A stretch of 64,000 nucleotides of DNA from Novosphingobium beihaiense (GCF_022832375.1 NZ_JALHLG010000005.1:248001-312000), one strand, 5' to 3'. Shown: positions 38,537-47,032, counted from the first letter of the stretch. Translations and numbers: made by a program. The notes: generated by a model not told the origin, from the sequence alone.

Positions 38537-38767
38537 ATGGCCGTTGAAATCCTGCTCCCGAAGATCGGTTTCTCGATGCAAGAGGGCCAGATCGCCGAAT
38601 GGCTCGTCAAGGACGGCGATCAGGTAACCGAAGGCCAGCCGCTGTTCTCGCTTGAGGCCGACAAGTCGACCAACGAAGTTGAGGCTCCGGCTTCCGGCAC
38701 GCTCAAGATCGCCGCGCAGACCGGCGAAACCTACGAAGTCGGCACCGTGCTCGGCTATATCGAGTAA
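38537..38767 (+). CDS. Free-standing lipoyl-domain protein
   Basis: 76-residue protein consisting of one biotinyl/lipoyl domain and nothing else. It starts MAVEILLPKIGFSMQEGQIA and has the modification-site Lys at about residue 43 in SLEADKSTNEVEAPASG, then GTLKIAAQTGETYEVGTVLG. The acidic residue before the Lys and the absence of the biotin MKM signature favour lipoylation. No dehydrogenase or carboxylase genes are adjacent, so its partner enzyme is encoded elsewhere. ATG 38537 is chosen because family similarity begins there; upstream codons are unrelated. Confidence 0.85.
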   Translation: MAVEILLPKIGFSMQEGQIAEWLVKDGDQVTEGQPLFSLEADKSTNEVEAPASGTLKIAAQTGETYEVGTVLGYIE

Positions 38768-38787
38768 GAACCTGACGTAACTGTCCA

Positions 38788-38817
38788 TACCGGCTGGACA
38801 ATCCCGTTCAGCCGGTA
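38788..38817. terminator. Hairpin after the lipoyl gene
   Basis: Perfect 9-base arms TACCGGCTG (38788-38796) and CAGCCGGTA (38809-38817) lie between the lipoyl and peroxiredoxin genes. No T-run follows, so it may be a weak terminator or an mRNA structure. Confidence 0.35.
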
Positions 38818-38829
38818 CAGGTTGCGGTT

Positions 38830-39375
38830 ATGCGCAAACTGTTGATCCCGATCGCCGCGCTTTCCGCGCTTTTCCTTCCTGCGGCCGCTTTCGCGGACCT
38901 GCCTGTCGGGACCAAGGCCCCGATGTTCCGCACGTCCGTGGCACTGGGGGGCAAGACCATGCGCTTTAGCCTGCGCCAGAACCTGCGGCAGGGCCCGGTG
39001 GTCGTGTACTTTTTTCCGAAGGCCTTTACGGCAGGCTGCACGGCAGAAGCCCACGCCTTTGCTGAAGCCACGGCCGATTTCGCGGCGATGGGCGCAACGG
39101 TAGTCGGTCTGTCAGCGGACGATCTGCCGACCTTGCGGAAATTCTCCACCGAGGAATGCCGCGACAAGTTCGCCGTAGGGGTTGCCTCGCCACAGATCAT
39201 CAAGGGCTTCGATGTGGCGCTGTCGCGGCCGGGCTTGTCCACGGCCATGACCAAGCGCACCAGCTATGTGATCGCGCAGGATGGCACAATCACCATGGTC
39301 CATTCCGACATGGACTATCGCGACCATATGAAGCTCACGCTGGCGGCAGTGAAGAAACTCGCGGCCAAGCGCTGA
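38830..39375 (+). CDS. Exported peroxiredoxin (AhpC/TSA family)
   Basis: Thiol peroxidase that reduces peroxides, here with a signal peptide (MRKLLIPIAALSALFLPAAA, likely cut after AFA), so it acts in the periplasm. The peroxidatic Cys is about residue 70 in FFPKAFTAGCTAEAHAF, with the conserved Pro and Thr before it. The Cys five residues later, typical of PrxQ, is absent; another Cys at about 110 (STEECRDKF) may be the resolving one. The 181-residue length fits. It precedes prfB on the same strand. Confidence 0.88.
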   Translation: MRKLLIPIAALSALFLPAAAFADLPVGTKAPMFRTSVALGGKTMRFSLRQNLRQGPVVVYFFPKAFTAGCTAEAHAFAEATADFAAMGATVVGLSADDLPTLRKFSTEECRDKFAVGVASPQIIKGFDVALSRPGLSTAMTKRTSYVIAQDGTITMVHSDMDYRDHMKLTLAAVKKLAAKR

Positions 39376-39502
39376 CATCACGCTGCACTTGAAACGCACC
39401 GCCCTTGCCGGGTAAGGGCGTCGCTTTCCGCACGGACCTTGTTCGCGTGCCCATCCATCGGGTGCCGGGCAGGGCCGCTGCTGCTTCACTGGAGTTCCTA
39501 TC

Positions 39503-40630
39503 ATGCGTGCCGAAGGGCAGGCCCATATTGACCGCATCGAAAAGGCCCTCGCGCTCGTCCGCAAATCGCTGGACTGGGAGCGCGCGCTGCGCCGTTTCGA
39601 CGAGCTGAACGCGCGCGTCGAGGACCCCACGCTCTGGGACAAGCCGAAGGAAGCCGAAGCGGTCATGCGCGAACGGCGGCGGCTGGAAGCCTCGATCGGG
39701 GCGGTCAACGATATCAGCGCTGAAATGGCCGATGCCGTCGAGTTCGTCGAACTGGGCGAGATGGAAGAGGACGAGGCCACTATCAACGAGGGGCTCGAAA
39801 CCCTGGCCGCGCTGGCGGAACGGGCCGACCGCGACAAGGTGCAGGCGCTGCTGTCGGGCGAGGCCGATGCCAACGATACCTACCTGGAAGTCCACGCGGG
39901 CGCGGGCGGCACCGAGAGTCAGGACTGGGCTGAGATGCTCCAGCGCATGTATACCCGCTGGGGTGAGCGCAAGGGCTACAAGGTCGAGCTGGTGGAATAC
40001 CACGCCGGTGAGGCTGCGGGCATCAAGAGCTGCACGCTGCTGATCAAGGGCGAGAACGCCTATGGCTGGGCGAAGACCGAAAGCGGCGTGCACCGGCTGG
40101 TGCGCATCAGCCCCTATGACAGCTCGGCGCGCCGCCACACCAGTTTCTCGTCGGTCTGGGTCTATCCGGTGATCGACGATACCTTTGAGATCGACATCAA
40201 TCCGGCCGATCTGAAGATCGATACCTATCGCGCTTCGGGCGCGGGCGGGCAGCACGTCAACACGACGGACTCGGCCGTGCGTATCACCCACCAGCCTTCG
40301 GGCATCGTGGTGGCCAGCCAGATCGACCGATCGCAGCACAAGAACCGCGAAATTGCCATGGGCATGCTCAAATCGCGCATGTTCGAAGAGGAAATGCGCA
40401 AGCGCGAGGAAGCCGCCAGCGCCGAACATGCCAGCAAGAGCGATATTGGCTGGGGCCACCAGATCCGCTCCTACGTGCTGCAGCCCTACCAGCAGGTGAA
40501 GGACTTGCGCACGGGCGTCGTCTCGACGGCGCCGGACGATGTGCTGGACGGCGAACTCGATCCGTTCATGGCCGCCGCGCTTTCGCAGCGGGTGACAGGT
40601 GAGAAGGTCGAGGTCGAAGACGTCGATTGA
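39503..40630 (+). CDS. prfB: Peptide chain release factor 2
   Basis: Reads UGA and UAA stop codons and releases the peptide. The 375-residue product is in one frame and needs no programmed frameshift. The catalytic GGQ is at 248-250 (RASGAGGQHVNTTDSAVRIT). The stop-codon-reading motif, SPF in E. coli RF2, reads SPY at 203-205 (VRISPYDSSARRHTSF). The remaining features are standard, including SDIGWGHQIRSYVLQPY near the C-terminus. Confidence 0.96.
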   Translation: MRAEGQAHIDRIEKALALVRKSLDWERALRRFDELNARVEDPTLWDKPKEAEAVMRERRRLEASIGAVNDISAEMADAVEFVELGEMEEDEATINEGLETLAALAERADRDKVQALLSGEADANDTYLEVHAGAGGTESQDWAEMLQRMYTRWGERKGYKVELVEYHAGEAAGIKSCTLLIKGENAYGWAKTESGVHRLVRISPYDSSARRHTSFSSVWVYPVIDDTFEIDINPADLKIDTYRASGAGGQHVNTTDSAVRITHQPSGIVVASQIDRSQHKNREIAMGMLKSRMFEEEMRKREEAASAEHASKSDIGWGHQIRSYVLQPYQQVKDLRTGVVSTAPDDVLDGELDPFMAAALSQRVTGEKVEVEDVD

Positions 40631-40712
40631 GGCTTGTCTGCCCGCCCCCGTTTGCGGGGGACAGGGTGATCCGGAATTTTGCCAAGTGCAGGGTGAAGCG
40701 CTAAAGGGCCGC

Positions 40713-41450
40713 ATGTTCGCGCACCGCGCCTTAGTTCCCGTTGTTCTGATGCTGGCGCTTTGCGCCTGTGAGCAACGCGTGGCCGACGATGGCCGCGCGC
40801 CGGGCGCGCGCGACTTTCCGGCGGCGGACCGGCCGTTCTCCCAGGTGACCGGTGCATCGTTCGGAACCGAAGAGGATCGCGACCGTCTGGGCGAAGGCAA
40901 GGCGGTGATGGACCTTGCCGGTATCGAGCCGGGGATGACCGTCGCCGATATCGGTGCGGGCGGCGGCTACTATACCGTGCGCCTTTCCGCTCAGGTCGGC
41001 CCCAAAGGCCGGGTGCTGGCCGAGGATATCGATCCGCAGGTGACCGAAGCGCTCGGCACGCGGGTGATGCGCGAAGGGCTGGAAAACGTCTCGATCAAAC
41101 TCGGCACCGGCGCCGATCCCAGTCTGCCGCCCCGAAGTTTCGATCGCATCTTCATGGTGCACATGTATCATGAGGTGGCAGAGCCCTATGCCTTCCTGTG
41201 GCGGCTGCGCCCGGCGCTGCGCCCTGACGGCAAGGTGATCGTGGTTGAAAGTGACCGCGCGACGGGTGCGCACGGCATTCCGCCTGCACTTCTCTTCTGC
41301 GAAATGGCTTCGGTGGGCTTTCGTTTGACGGAATTTGTCCGTAAGCCGGAGTTGCAGGGCTATTATGCGCAATTCGAAGCCGTGGGTACGCGGCCGGCGC
41401 CGGAAAAGATTACACCCTGCCGTGTGCCGGGGGGCACGCGAGCGGATTGA
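40713..41450 (+). CDS. SAM-dependent methyltransferase-like lipoprotein
   Basis: 245-residue protein that combines a lipoprotein signal (MFAHRALVPVVLMLALCACE, lipid Cys at about 19) with a class I methyltransferase fold: SAM motif TVADIGAGGGYYTVRLSA at 76-93 and a VHMYHEVAEPYAFLWRLRPA segment, then DGKVIVVESDR. The upstream in-frame extension lacks similarity; ATG 40713 starts the signal. SAM is not known to be free in the periplasm, so the export signal is odd. It may be a predicted-methyltransferase family known to be exported (COG4798-like), with a different ligand. Confidence 0.8.
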   Translation: MFAHRALVPVVLMLALCACEQRVADDGRAPGARDFPAADRPFSQVTGASFGTEEDRDRLGEGKAVMDLAGIEPGMTVADIGAGGGYYTVRLSAQVGPKGRVLAEDIDPQVTEALGTRVMREGLENVSIKLGTGADPSLPPRSFDRIFMVHMYHEVAEPYAFLWRLRPALRPDGKVIVVESDRATGAHGIPPALLFCEMASVGFRLTEFVRKPELQGYYAQFEAVGTRPAPEKITPCRVPGGTRAD

Positions 41451-41501
41451 CATTCACAGGCTGCGGCTGAGGGCAGGGCCAGGGGAAAGACGAAAGACAT
41501 T

Positions 41502-42908
41502 ATGAGTTTCAAGGGTCTCAAGCCGATTGTCTATGGCGGACGCGAAGTCTGGCCGTTGATCGAGGGCGGCAAGGGCGTGGCCGCGACCAACCACATGAGC
41601 TCCGGCGCCTGGGCCGCGGCCGGGGGAATCGGTACGGTCAGCGCGGTCAATGCCGACAGCTACGATGCCGAAGGCAAGATCATTCCACAGGTCTATAACG
41701 CACTGACCCGCAAGGAACGCCACGAGGAACTGATCCGCTACGCCATCGATGGCGCGGTGGAACAGGTGCGCCGCGCCTATGACATCGCGAGCGGAAAAGG
41801 CGCGATCAACATCAACGTCCTGTGGGAAATGGGCGGCGCCCAGCAAGTGCTGGAAGGCGTGCTGGAAAAGACCAGAGGCCTCGTCACCGGTGTTACCTGC
41901 GGTGCGGGCATGCCCTACAAGCTTTCCGAGATCGCCGCGCGGTTCAATGTGAACTACCTGCCGATCGTCAGCTCGGGCCGAGCCTTCCGTGCGCTGTGGA
42001 AGCGGGCCTATCACAAGGTTTCGGACCTCATGGCTGCGGTGGTCTATGAAGATCCCTGGCTGGCGGGCGGCCACAACGGCTTGTCCAACGCGGAAGATCC
42101 GCTCAAGCCGGAAGATCCCTATCCGCGCGTCAAGGCGCTGCGCGATGTGATGCGCAAGGAAGGCATTTCCGACGATGTGCCGATCATCATGGCGGGCGGC
42201 GTGTGGTATCTGCGCGACTGGAACGACTGGATCGACAATCCCGAACTGGGCAACATCGCTTTCCAGTTCGGTACCCGGCCGCTGCTGACGCACGAAAGCC
42301 CGATTCCGCAGGCGTGGAAGGACCACTTGCGCACGCTGGAGCCGGGCGACGTGCTGCTGCACCGTTTCTCGCCGACGGGCTTCTATTCCTCGGCCGTGCG
42401 CAACCCGTTCCTGCGCAATCTGGAAGCGCGCTCCGACCGCCAGATTCCCTATTCCAAGGTTGAGGCGGGCGAGCATACCGTGCGGCTCGACGTCGGGGTG
42501 AAGGGCAAGAACTTCTGGGTCGCGCCCAAGGATCTGGATCGTGCCCGCGCATGGTCGGCGCAAGGGTTTACCGATGGCCTGCGCACGCCCGACGATACGA
42601 TTATCTTCGTCTCGCCCGAGGAACGCGATCTTATCCGTCAGGATCAGGCCGACTGCATGGGCTGCCTGTCACACTGCGGCTTCTCGTCGTGGAAGGACCA
42701 TGACGATTACACCACCGGCCGTCTGGCAGACCCGCGCAGCTTCTGCATCCAGAAGACGCTGCAGGACATCGCCCACGGCGGCCCGGTCGATCAGAACCTG
42801 ATGTTTGCAGGCCACGCGGCCTTCAAGTTCAAGCAGGACCCGTTCTATTCCAACGGCTTCACGCCAACGGTCAAGGAACTGGTGGACCGCATCCTGACGG
42901 GCGACTGA
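41502..42908 (+). CDS. Nitronate monooxygenase-like flavin oxidoreductase
   Basis: TIM-barrel FMN enzyme of the nitronate monooxygenase/2-nitropropane dioxygenase superfamily; the real substrate is unknown. The 468-residue product is longer than typical members (about 330). It shows MAAGGIGTVSAVNADS-like features (AAAGGIGTVSAVNADSYDAE), VTGVTCGAGMPYKLSEIAAR, the FMN phosphate-binding VPIIMAGGVW and IAFQFGTRPLLTHES. A C-terminal region not needed for the barrel holds three Cys (CMGCLSHC, 385-392). It is preceded by the lipoprotein methyltransferase and followed by a strong terminator. Confidence 0.82.
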   Translation: MSFKGLKPIVYGGREVWPLIEGGKGVAATNHMSSGAWAAAGGIGTVSAVNADSYDAEGKIIPQVYNALTRKERHEELIRYAIDGAVEQVRRAYDIASGKGAININVLWEMGGAQQVLEGVLEKTRGLVTGVTCGAGMPYKLSEIAARFNVNYLPIVSSGRAFRALWKRAYHKVSDLMAAVVYEDPWLAGGHNGLSNAEDPLKPEDPYPRVKALRDVMRKEGISDDVPIIMAGGVWYLRDWNDWIDNPELGNIAFQFGTRPLLTHESPIPQAWKDHLRTLEPGDVLLHRFSPTGFYSSAVRNPFLRNLEARSDRQIPYSKVEAGEHTVRLDVGVKGKNFWVAPKDLDRARAWSAQGFTDGLRTPDDTIIFVSPEERDLIRQDQADCMGCLSHCGFSSWKDHDDYTTGRLADPRSFCIQKTLQDIAHGGPVDQNLMFAGHAAFKFKQDPFYSNGFTPTVKELVDRILTGD

Positions 42909-42930
42909 TCGCCCCGGTTCGGACGAGAGT

Positions 42931-43452
42931 TCAGGCGGCCGGTTCGGGATTGCCCGGACCGGCCGTTTTGTTTGTGCCTGCTGCGTCTTCGCGCGGATCG
43001 GGGCCGTAGCGGTTCGCGCTCTTGCTGCCGGGCGCGATCAACAGGGTGATGTAAAGCCATGCGAAGGGCAGGAAGAACAGCCAGTCGACGTAGGAAAGCG
43101 GGCTCTCGATCATGGCGCGGGCTTCCCAGCCGCCAAGACGCAGTGCGAGATCGAGGCCAAGGTTTCTGGCCACAACGAGGCCGAGCAATGCCGTCCATTT
43201 CCCGCTTTGCCCGAAGTCGTGCAGGCGGCGCGCGGAAAGCGCGAAGAGGGGGATGATCGGGAGATAGGACGTGGCAAAGCGTACCCAGCCAAGCGCATCA
43301 TCTGCAAGGAACAGGCCGCCCAGTCCGGCCAGAATCGAAAACAGCAGCTGCGAGCCGACGATATAGATGATGATCTCGGTGCGCCGAGCGCGGCCAGCCG
43401 CCGTGAACGAACGTTTGATAGCCTGGCCGAAGAGCGGGAGTTCGCCTCTCAT
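42931..43452 (-). CDS. DUF805 membrane protein
   Basis: 173-residue inner-membrane protein of the DUF805 family (YhaH-like), function unknown. It has the typical RRTEIIIYIVGSQLLFSILA and the family motif SARRLHDFGQSGKWTALLGL, with about four membrane segments and a polar C-terminal tail (GSKSANRYGPDPREDAAGTN). The ATG at 43452 has GGGAG nine bases upstream; the upstream extension is unrelated. Its 3' end overlaps the terminator of the convergent oxidoreductase gene. Confidence 0.87.
   Translation of the reverse strand: MRGELPLFGQAIKRSFTAAGRARRTEIIIYIVGSQLLFSILAGLGGLFLADDALGWVRFATSYLPIIPLFALSARRLHDFGQSGKWTALLGLVVARNLGLDLALRLGGWEARAMIESPLSYVDWLFFLPFAWLYITLLIAPGSKSANRYGPDPREDAAGTNKTAGPGNPEPAA
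42936..42969 (+). terminator. Terminator of the flavin oxidoreductase gene
   Basis: Arms CGGCCGGTTCGGG (42936-42948) and CCCGGACCGGCCG (42953-42965), 13 pairs with one G-U, followed by TTTTG. It lies inside the last codons of the convergent DUF805 gene. Confidence 0.8.
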
Positions 43453-43483
43453 GGAGCGATCTCCCGCTGCTGCGGGCCGCTTG

Positions 43484-44788
43484 TCAATCGAATTCCCAGG
43501 CGCGTTCACCGTGGCTGGTGATGTCGAGCCCTTCGCGCTCGGCATCCTCGGACACGCGCATCGGGAAGACCAGGGAGGCCATCAGCGCCAGGATCACGGT
43601 CATGATCACGGACCAGATGATGGTCACGCCCACGCCGATCAATTGCGCGGCTGTCTGCGCCACCATGTTCATGCCTTCGCTGTAGCCGACGCCGCCCAGG
43701 CTTTCGGACATGAACAGGCCCAGCAACACCGATCCGAGCATGCCGCCGACACCGTGCACCGCGAAAACGTCGAGCGAATCGTCGATCTGCAGTTTCTGCT
43801 TCACCAGCTGGATCGCGAAATAGCACACCACCGCGCCCGCCGCGCCGAACAGGATCGCGGCGCCGGGTGAGATATAGCCTGCCGCCGGTGTCACCGTGGC
43901 GAGCCCCGCAATCGCGCCGGTGGCAAAGCCGATGCCGGTGGGTTTACCAACCGTGAGGCGTTCCACCCCCAGCCAGACCATGGCTGCGGTGGCCGCGGCC
44001 ACATGGGTGGCGATGATCGCGGCGGCGGCATCATCATTGGCGGCAAGGGCGGAGCCGCCGTTGAAGCCGAACCAGCCCGCCCACAGCAAGCCCGCGCCCG
44101 CCATCGTCAGCGCGGGGCTGTGCGGCAGCATCAGCGTTTGCGGAAAACCCTTACGCTTGCCCAGCATAACGGCAGCGACCAGCGCCGAAACGCCCGCCGT
44201 CGTGTGAATGACGATACCGCCCGCCCAGTCGAGCGTGCCGACACTGGCGGAAAGCCAGCCGCCCCCCCAGATCCAGTGCGCCACGGGGGCATAGACCACC
44301 AGGCTCCACAAGGAGCAGAACGCCACGACCCAGCCGAATCTCGCACGGTCCACCCAGGCGCCGATCATCAGCGCGGGCGTGATCGCGGCGAAGGTCATCT
44401 GGAACAGCGCGAAGGCGCTTTCGGGCACGGATGTGCCTTCGCGCACGTTGCCCAGTGAAACCAGCATCCAGGCATTGCCGCTGCCCAGCCAGCCATTGGT
44501 GACGTTACCGAAGCTCAGCGTATAGCCGGCGACGACCCACAGGATCGAAGCCATGGCCGCTACCGCGCCGCACTGAATCAGCACCGACAGGAAATTCCTG
44601 GTGCGTACCAGCCCGCCGTAGAACAGCGAAAGGCCGGGCAGGGCCATCAGCATGACGAACGCGGAACTGGCGAGCAGCCAGGCCGTATCGCCGCTGTTGG
44701 CCACGTCGATCCGGCCGTCCTGTGCGAAAGCCGCGCCCGGCATGAGAGCCCATGCGGCGGCAAGTGGCAGCAAACGCTGCTTGGTCAT
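43484..44788 (-). CDS. amtB: Ammonium transporter AmtB
   Basis: Trimeric ammonium channel of the Amt/Rh family. From the ATG at 44788 (GGGGGA upstream) the product is 434 residues. It has a signal peptide (MTKQRLLPLAAAWALMPGAA), then SAFVMLMALPGLSLFYGGLV, the first pore His in VVYAPVAHWIWGGGW, and the second in DVFAVHGVGGMLGSVLLGLF. Eleven membrane segments are expected. No glnK gene is adjacent, although amtB is usually paired with it, so PII control must come from elsewhere. It is the second minus-strand gene here, 127 bases after the dehydrogenase. Confidence 0.93.
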   Translation of the reverse strand: MTKQRLLPLAAAWALMPGAAFAQDGRIDVANSGDTAWLLASSAFVMLMALPGLSLFYGGLVRTRNFLSVLIQCGAVAAMASILWVVAGYTLSFGNVTNGWLGSGNAWMLVSLGNVREGTSVPESAFALFQMTFAAITPALMIGAWVDRARFGWVVAFCSLWSLVVYAPVAHWIWGGGWLSASVGTLDWAGGIVIHTTAGVSALVAAVMLGKRKGFPQTLMLPHSPALTMAGAGLLWAGWFGFNGGSALAANDDAAAAIIATHVAAATAAMVWLGVERLTVGKPTGIGFATGAIAGLATVTPAAGYISPGAAILFGAAGAVVCYFAIQLVKQKLQIDDSLDVFAVHGVGGMLGSVLLGLFMSESLGGVGYSEGMNMVAQTAAQLIGVGVTIIWSVIMTVILALMASLVFPMRVSEDAEREGLDITSHGERAWEFD

Positions 44789-44915
44789 TCGATGTCCCCC
44801 TTTCAGGCCGCGCTTTGCGCTGGCGCTGGTTCCTCCTGCGGGAGCTCTTAGAGCAGGAAACGAAGGGGAGACAAGCATTTGCAGGTGTTGGCTTCGCCCA
44901 AACGGCAGCGGCCGG

Positions 44916-45935
44916 TCAGGGCAGGTCGGGCAGGACCATGTCTGGCGGCCGGTGACCGTCGACCCAGAAGCGGATATTGGCAATGATACGCTCGCCCGCT
45001 GCGCCGCGCCCTTCATACGTGGCGCTGCCCAGGTGAGGCATGGCGACAAGGCCGGGCAGGCTCAGCAGCCGCGGATCGATTTGCGGTTCGCGGGCGAATA
45101 CGTCGAGCCCGGCCCCGGCGATACGGCCTTCGGAAAGGGCGGCGATCAGCGCTTCCTCGTCGATCAGCTGGCCGCGGCCAGTGTTCACGATGCAGGCGGT
45201 GGGCTTCATCAGCGAAAGACGCCGCGCATCGAACAAGTTCATCGTCGCGGCCCCGCCCGGGCAGTGCAGGGTGAGAATGTCCGCGTCCGCCGTCAGCCGG
45301 TCGAGATCGGGCTCGTAGCGGGCGGAAAACATGTTCTCCAGCGCAGGGGGCAGGCGATGCCGGTTGTGATAGCGGATATCCATGCCGAAGGCCCTGGCGC
45401 GGTGGGCCACGGCCTGGCCGATGCGGCCCATGCCGACGATGCCCAGCGTCTTGCCCATCAGCGAATGGCCTAGCATGGCGGAAGGCGCCCAGCCGGCCCA
45501 CTGGCCCTCGCGCAGAACCTTAACGTTTTCGCTGAACCGGCGCGAAACGAGAATGATCAGCGCCAGCGTCAGATCGGCGGTATCGTCGGTAAAGACACCC
45601 GGCGTATTGGTGATCATGATCTTGCGCGAACGGGCGGCGGCCACATCGATATGTTCGGTGCCCGCACCGAAACTGGCGATCAGCCCAAGCCGTTCGCCCG
45701 CCTGTCCGATCAGCCCGGCATCGATTGAGTCGGTGACGGTGGGTACCAGCACATCACAGTCCTGCATCGCGGCGGCGAGCTGATCGCGCGTCATCGGCGT
45801 GTCGCTGCCATTGAGCGTGACATCGAACAGCTCGGTCATGCGCGCTTCGACTTCGGGCAGCAGCCTTCGGGTCACGATCACGCGCGGACGGTGCGGGCGA
45901 TTGGGGGCGGAGGTGTCGCTTGCCGGTGCGGTCAT
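44916..45935 (-). CDS. D-2-hydroxyacid dehydrogenase (glyoxylate reductase-like)
   Basis: NAD(P)-dependent reductase of glyoxylate or hydroxypyruvate type. The 339-residue product has the Rossmann motif GKTLGIVGMGRIGQAVA near 163-179 and the three catalytic residues: Arg in IVNTGRGQLIDEEALI, Glu in FAREPQIDP, and His in VAMPHLGSATYEGR. FGAGTEHIDVAAARSRKI is also typical. The exact substrate is not visible. It is divergent from the SH3-domain gene, a common arrangement. Confidence 0.9.
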   Translation of the reverse strand: MTAPASDTSAPNRPHRPRVIVTRRLLPEVEARMTELFDVTLNGSDTPMTRDQLAAAMQDCDVLVPTVTDSIDAGLIGQAGERLGLIASFGAGTEHIDVAAARSRKIMITNTPGVFTDDTADLTLALIILVSRRFSENVKVLREGQWAGWAPSAMLGHSLMGKTLGIVGMGRIGQAVAHRARAFGMDIRYHNRHRLPPALENMFSARYEPDLDRLTADADILTLHCPGGAATMNLFDARRLSLMKPTACIVNTGRGQLIDEEALIAALSEGRIAGAGLDVFAREPQIDPRLLSLPGLVAMPHLGSATYEGRGAAGERIIANIRFWVDGHRPPDMVLPDLP

Positions 45936-46015
45936 GTCCTACCGGCTATGCCTTCCACAGGGTGCGGGTCAAGAAGCCTTGAAGCGATCGCGTGCCGCAA
46001 GGTAAGGATCGGGCC

Positions 46016-46504
46016 ATGAAGCGTTTGCTGACAATGCTGCCGTTGCTGGCCCTTTGCGCGCTTGCCCCCGCCGTGATTCCGGGGGCGGCGAGGGCTGCGG
46101 ACGAGGACAAGGTGCCCTATTGGGCCTCGATCGATGCCGATGTGGCTAATATGCGGGTGGGGCCGGGGCATACCTACAAGATCGACTGGGTATACCGCAG
46201 GCAGCATCTGCCAGTGAAAATCATCCGCCGCGAAGGCCCCTGGCGCCAGATAGAGGATCCGGACGGCGACAAGGGCTGGATGCGCGATTTGCTCCTTTCC
46301 CGCCGCCGCGGGGCCATCGTGAAAGGCAAAGAGCCGGTCGAGATGCGCGCTGGCGGCAGCGACTCGTCACCGGTGCTCTGGCGTGTAGAGCCCGGTGTCG
46401 TGGGGCAACTGGGGGATTGCAAACAGGGCTGGTGCGCATTCGATACCGATGGCCACCGGGGCTTCGTGCGTGCAGGCGCGCTATGGGGAACCGGGGAGCC
46501 CTGA
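46016..46504 (+). CDS. Exported SH3-like domain protein
   Basis: 162-residue protein with a signal peptide (MKRLLTMLPLLALCALAPAV, cut near ARAA) and a bacterial SH3-like fold (YWASIDADVANMRVGPGHTY, then KIIRREGPWRQIEDPDGDKG). A second half with CKQGWCAFDTDGHRGFVRA repeats the SH3 pattern. Such proteins bind cell wall or serve as periplasmic adapters, but the role is unknown. ATG 46016 begins the signal. It is divergent from the dehydrogenase gene. Confidence 0.85.
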   Translation: MKRLLTMLPLLALCALAPAVIPGAARAADEDKVPYWASIDADVANMRVGPGHTYKIDWVYRRQHLPVKIIRREGPWRQIEDPDGDKGWMRDLLLSRRRGAIVKGKEPVEMRAGGSDSSPVLWRVEPGVVGQLGDCKQGWCAFDTDGHRGFVRAGALWGTGEP

Positions 46505-46737
46505 GGCTGGGCCCGCTTGGCATTTCGGGCGAAGTTTGCTTGCAGCGGCAATTCGTGAGATAAACGTCGCGCAGACGTCGAAATTTGCGACGGACTTCGA
46601 ACTTTGCCGACCGCCGCTTGCCGCTATGCAGCCCCGGCGTAAACCAGACGACGTTTTCCTTTCATCGGACGACTTGACGCACGGCCCGTGCGGCACTCTC
46701 GCCTGCGGGCAACTTCTGTTCTGGAAAGGAACACATC
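46505..46737 (+). promoter_or_regulatory. Long leader of the cold-shock gene
   Basis: A 233-base gap before the cold-shock start. It holds a small GC-rich hairpin (GCACGG/CCGTGC type near 46679-46691) and a good ribosome binding site (GGAAAGGAA about six bases before the ATG). Cold-shock genes often have long structured leaders that fold differently with temperature. I see no clear promoter hexamers. Confidence 0.35.
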
Positions 46738-46950
46738 ATGGCCAAGACTGGCACCGTAAAGTTCTTCAACACCGACAAGGGCTATGGCTTCATCCAGCCC
46801 GACGATGGTTCGGCTGACAGCTTCGTGCACATCTCCGCCGTTCAGGCGGCTGGCATGCATTCGCTCGATAAGGATCAGCGTCTCAACTACGAAGTCGAGC
46901 GCGGCCGTAACGGCAAGGAAAGCGCCGTCAACCTGTCCGCTGCGGACTGA
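46738..46950 (+). CDS. Cold-shock protein (CspA family)
   Basis: 70-residue single cold-shock domain that binds single-stranded RNA and DNA. It has both RNP motifs: KGYGFIQPD (RNP1) and SFVHISAV (RNP2), with MAKTGTVKFFNTDKGYGFIQ at the start. The role is RNA chaperone; whether it is cold-induced or constitutive cannot be told. It has a long leader and is followed 82 bases later by a small conserved gene. Confidence 0.95.
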   Translation: MAKTGTVKFFNTDKGYGFIQPDDGSADSFVHISAVQAAGMHSLDKDQRLNYEVERGRNGKESAVNLSAAD

Positions 46951-47032
46951 TAGACAAGGCCGTGTGCCGCCGCCCGGCTTTCGGGCGGCGGCATGGGGTT
47001 TCCGGCAAGTTCTATAGGAACGGGAGAAACCC

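Noticed and set aside
39503-39620. Programmed +1 frameshift in prfB as in E. coli
   Set aside because: The gene reads through in a single frame for 375 codons, and no in-frame UGA with a CTT slip site is present near codon 25.
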